From Betaproteobacteria bacterium (GTDB lineage: Bacteria; Pseudomonadota; Gammaproteobacteria; Burkholderiales; SG8-39), in assembly GCA_029865405.1 (NCBI GenBank), contig JAOUGZ010000157.1, positions 1 to 6,495 of the forward strand: DNA of 6,495 bases, given 5' to 3'. The notes beneath the pieces were generated by a model. It made no database searches. It had not been told where the DNA came from and saw only the letters and a program-made list of their open reading frames with translations. Made by a program: the position numbers and the translations under genes. Of this stretch, positions 5,006-6,495 are shown piece by piece. The first letter of the stretch is position 1. Each line of letters begins with the position of its first letter.

Positions 5006-6495
5006 CGCGCGCTGCGAAACGCCCGGGCGCCAGCGCTTGGGCGAGCGGCGCCTCCAGCGGCAGCGGCTCACCTTCCATCTGGCTCGCGAGGAGCTCGGCA
5101 CCCAGCCCGGCCCAGAGCAAGCCGCGCGAGCCGTACGCAAACGCGCCATAGAGTCCCGGCGCACCTTCCAGCGGACCGATGATCGGCAGCCGGTCGCGCG
5201 CGACGCTGCGAAAGGCGGTGCGGCCCTGGAGCGCAGCCGGATCGAGCCCGGCCGCCGCGCCCGGAATGATGTACTCCAGCCGCTCGAGATTGCCCTCGTG
5301 GCTCGCGGCGCGTACCGAGGCATCGGCGTCCTCGAGGTCGAAGCTCGCGCCCGTCACGCTGATGCCGCCGACTGCCGGCAGCACCATGCCGCCGCGCAAC
5401 AGCACCGCGCGCAGTCCCCGGATCGGCGGCAGGTAGGTGAGCTGCCCGCGCACGCGGCGCAAAGCGATGTGCGGTGACGGCGCGAGCCGCAGCGCATCGG
5501 CGGCGTTGGCGAGCACCACCGCGCCGGCCTCGGCCAGCACTTCGCCCTCGCGGTCGCGCACGATCCAGCGCGTTCCGGCGCGCTCCAGTGCCGTCGCCTC
5601 GCGCCCGTAGAGCGCCCTTGCGCGCGAGCGCGCGATGAGCGCGCTCGCGAAGCTGCGCGGGCGGATCCAGCCGCCTTCCGGAAACCACAGTCCGCCCACG
5701 GAAAGCGGCACGCCGGCGCAGGCGCTTGCCTGCGCCCTGTCGAGCCGCTGCGCGTAGGCGATGGGCAGGCCGAGCGCCTCGAGGGCCGCGCGCTGCGACG
5801 CATCCTCGCGCGCATCGCGCGCAAGCTGGAGCGCGCCGCAGCGCTTCCATTCCGGCGCCGCACCGATGGCATCGAACTGGCGCCAATGCTCGAGGAGAAA
5901 CGTGAACGCCGCGCGCGCGAGGCGCGCCATGGGGCTGTCGTCGGGCGAGACGACGGGGTGAAAGGCGCCGGCGTGGTTGCCGGAGGCTTCGAGCGCCGGC
6001 TCCAGGTGCCGCTCCACGAGCGTCACCTCCCAGCCGCGCGCAGCCAGGCGCTCGCAGGCGGCGGCGCCGGCAATGCCTGCGCCGACGATGACCGCGCTGC
6101 GCTCCTCGGGACGCGGCGGCTCGAGCCGCAGCGTGCGCTTGGGCGCAAAGCGCGCCACCAGCATCTCGCTCTTTCTCGCGAAGCCGCGGCGCTTTTCCGC
6201 GACGAAGCCCGCGGCGCGCAGGCCCGAGCGCACTTCCGCCGCGACGCTCCAGGTGGCCGCGGTGGCGCCGGGCGCCGCAAGGCGCGCCACCGACTTGAGC
6301 AGCTCGGTCGACCACAGGTCGGGATTCTTCGCCGGCGCGAAGCCGTCCAGATAGATCGCGTCCGCGGCGAGGCGCAGCTGCGGCACGAGCTCGGCCGCGT
6401 CGCCGAAGGCGAGCGTGAGCACGACGCGCCCGTTCTCGAACTCGAGCCGGTGCAGGCCCGGCACCAGAAGCGGCCAGGCGCTGCGCAGTTCCTCG
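4968..6495 (-). CDS. mnmC: Bifunctional tRNA mnm5s2U biosynthesis enzyme MnmC, C-terminal part (runs off right edge)
   Basis: The frame enters from the right edge and ends at 4968; 508 residues are visible and roughly 120-150 N-terminal residues are missing, judged from the usual length. The GTG at 6464 is internal, since the matching family sequence continues upstream (EELRSAWPLL). Visible residues up to about 120 are the end of the MnmD methyltransferase domain, with DAIYLDGFAPAKNPDLW (45-61) holding the catalytic Asp region. The FAD-dependent oxidoreductase domain follows: VIVGAGIAGAAACERLAARG (135-154) is the dinucleotide-binding motif, GNHAGAFHPVVSPDD (172-186), RDRLPIIG (433-440) and YGSRGLLWA (454-462) are family hallmarks. 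The oxidoreductase half removes the carboxymethyl group from cmnm5(s2)U34 to give nm5(s2)U34; the methyltransferase half then makes mnm5(s2)U34 in the tRNA wobble position, using S-adenosylmethionine. It acts in the cytoplasm. The last few residues after AKRR look like a non-conserved tail and are encoded in the overlap with the convergent dehydrogenase gene. Confidence 0.94.
   Translation of the reverse strand, partial: EELRSAWPLLVPGLHRLEFENGRVVLTLAFGDAAELVPQLRLAADAIYLDGFAPAKNPDLWSTELLKSVARLAAPGATAATWSVAAEVRSGLRAAGFVAEKRRGFARKSEMLVARFAPKRTLRLEPPRPEERSAVIVGAGIAGAAACERLAARGWEVTLVERHLEPALEASGNHAGAFHPVVSPDDSPMARLARAAFTFLLEHWRQFDAIGAAPEWKRCGALQLARDAREDASQRAALEALGLPIAYAQRLDRAQASACAGVPLSVGGLWFPEGGWIRPRSFASALIARSRARALYGREATALERAGTRWIVRDREGEVLAEAGAVVLANAADALRLAPSPHIALRRVRGQLTYLPPIRGLRAVLLRGGMVLPAVGGISVTGASFDLEDADASVRAASHEGNLERLEYIIPGAAAGLDPAALQGRTAFRSVARDRLPIIGPLEGAPGLYGAFAYGSRGLLWAGLGAELLASQMEGEPLPLEAPLAQALAPGRFAARAKRRAGSTGSRP

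Noticed and set aside
5009..5036. Inverted repeat GCGCTG/CAGCGC around the palindrome CGCCCGGGCG just after the dehydrogenase stop, considered as a terminator.
   Set aside because: There is no T-run on either strand, the sequence is within the mnmC coding region, and such repeats are common in very GC-rich DNA.
3815..5323. Continuous minus-strand frame joining the IclR gene to a large upstream extension (767-residue open frame in total).
   Set aside because: The extension lies antisense to the well-supported dehydrogenase and mnmC coding regions, is rich in His/Arg/Ala as expected of a shadow frame in GC-rich DNA, and the IclR family starts at the ATG at 3814.
6462..6464. GTG at 6464 as the start of a short MnmC.
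   Set aside because: The frame and the family similarity continue without break to the right edge, so this is an internal Val codon.

Overview
The window is very GC-rich, densely packed and AT-poor outside its few promoters. That, together with close family resemblance of the hydroxy-acid dehydrogenase and MnmC to Burkholderiales-type proteins, suggests a betaproteobacterium, probably Burkholderiales or a relative. This is an inference from protein feel and composition, not from a marker gene.

Layout, left to right. (1) 1-247, minus: the N-terminal part of a secreted FecR-domain protein that runs off the left edge. (2) 280-1848, plus: a membrane protein with about seven transmembrane helices fused to a spermidine-synthase-like domain. 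It is divergent from the FecR gene across only 32 bp. (3) 1845-2942, minus: an outer-membrane protein with an autotransporter-type beta-barrel but almost no passenger. It starts at a GTG well inside the longest open frame. It converges on gene 2, and the two genes share one CTAG tetramer for both stop codons. (4) 3020-3814, minus: an IclR-family transcription regulator. (5) 3866-5005, plus: an FMN-dependent L-lactate / alpha-hydroxy-acid dehydrogenase, divergent from the IclR gene across 51 bp that hold a short palindrome between two opposed -10 elements. (6) 4968-6495, minus: the C-terminal four-fifths or so of the bifunctional tRNA-modification enzyme MnmC, running off the right edge and overlapping the 3' end of gene 5 by 38 bp.

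Functional reading: the IclR regulator and the dehydrogenase form a classic divergent regulator/target pair, presumably for oxidation of lactate or another 2-hydroxy acid into the respiratory chain. The other genes look like unrelated single-gene units. I see no mobile element, CRISPR array, RNA gene or phage gene. No convincing intrinsic terminator is visible at either convergent junction.

The window is mostly ordinary chromosomal housekeeping and accessory metabolism. The parts worth a second look are regulatory: two divergent promoter regions that seem to give leaderless mRNAs, the structured leader of the beta-barrel gene, and the shared-stop convergent junction. I do not see evidence for a new multi-gene system.
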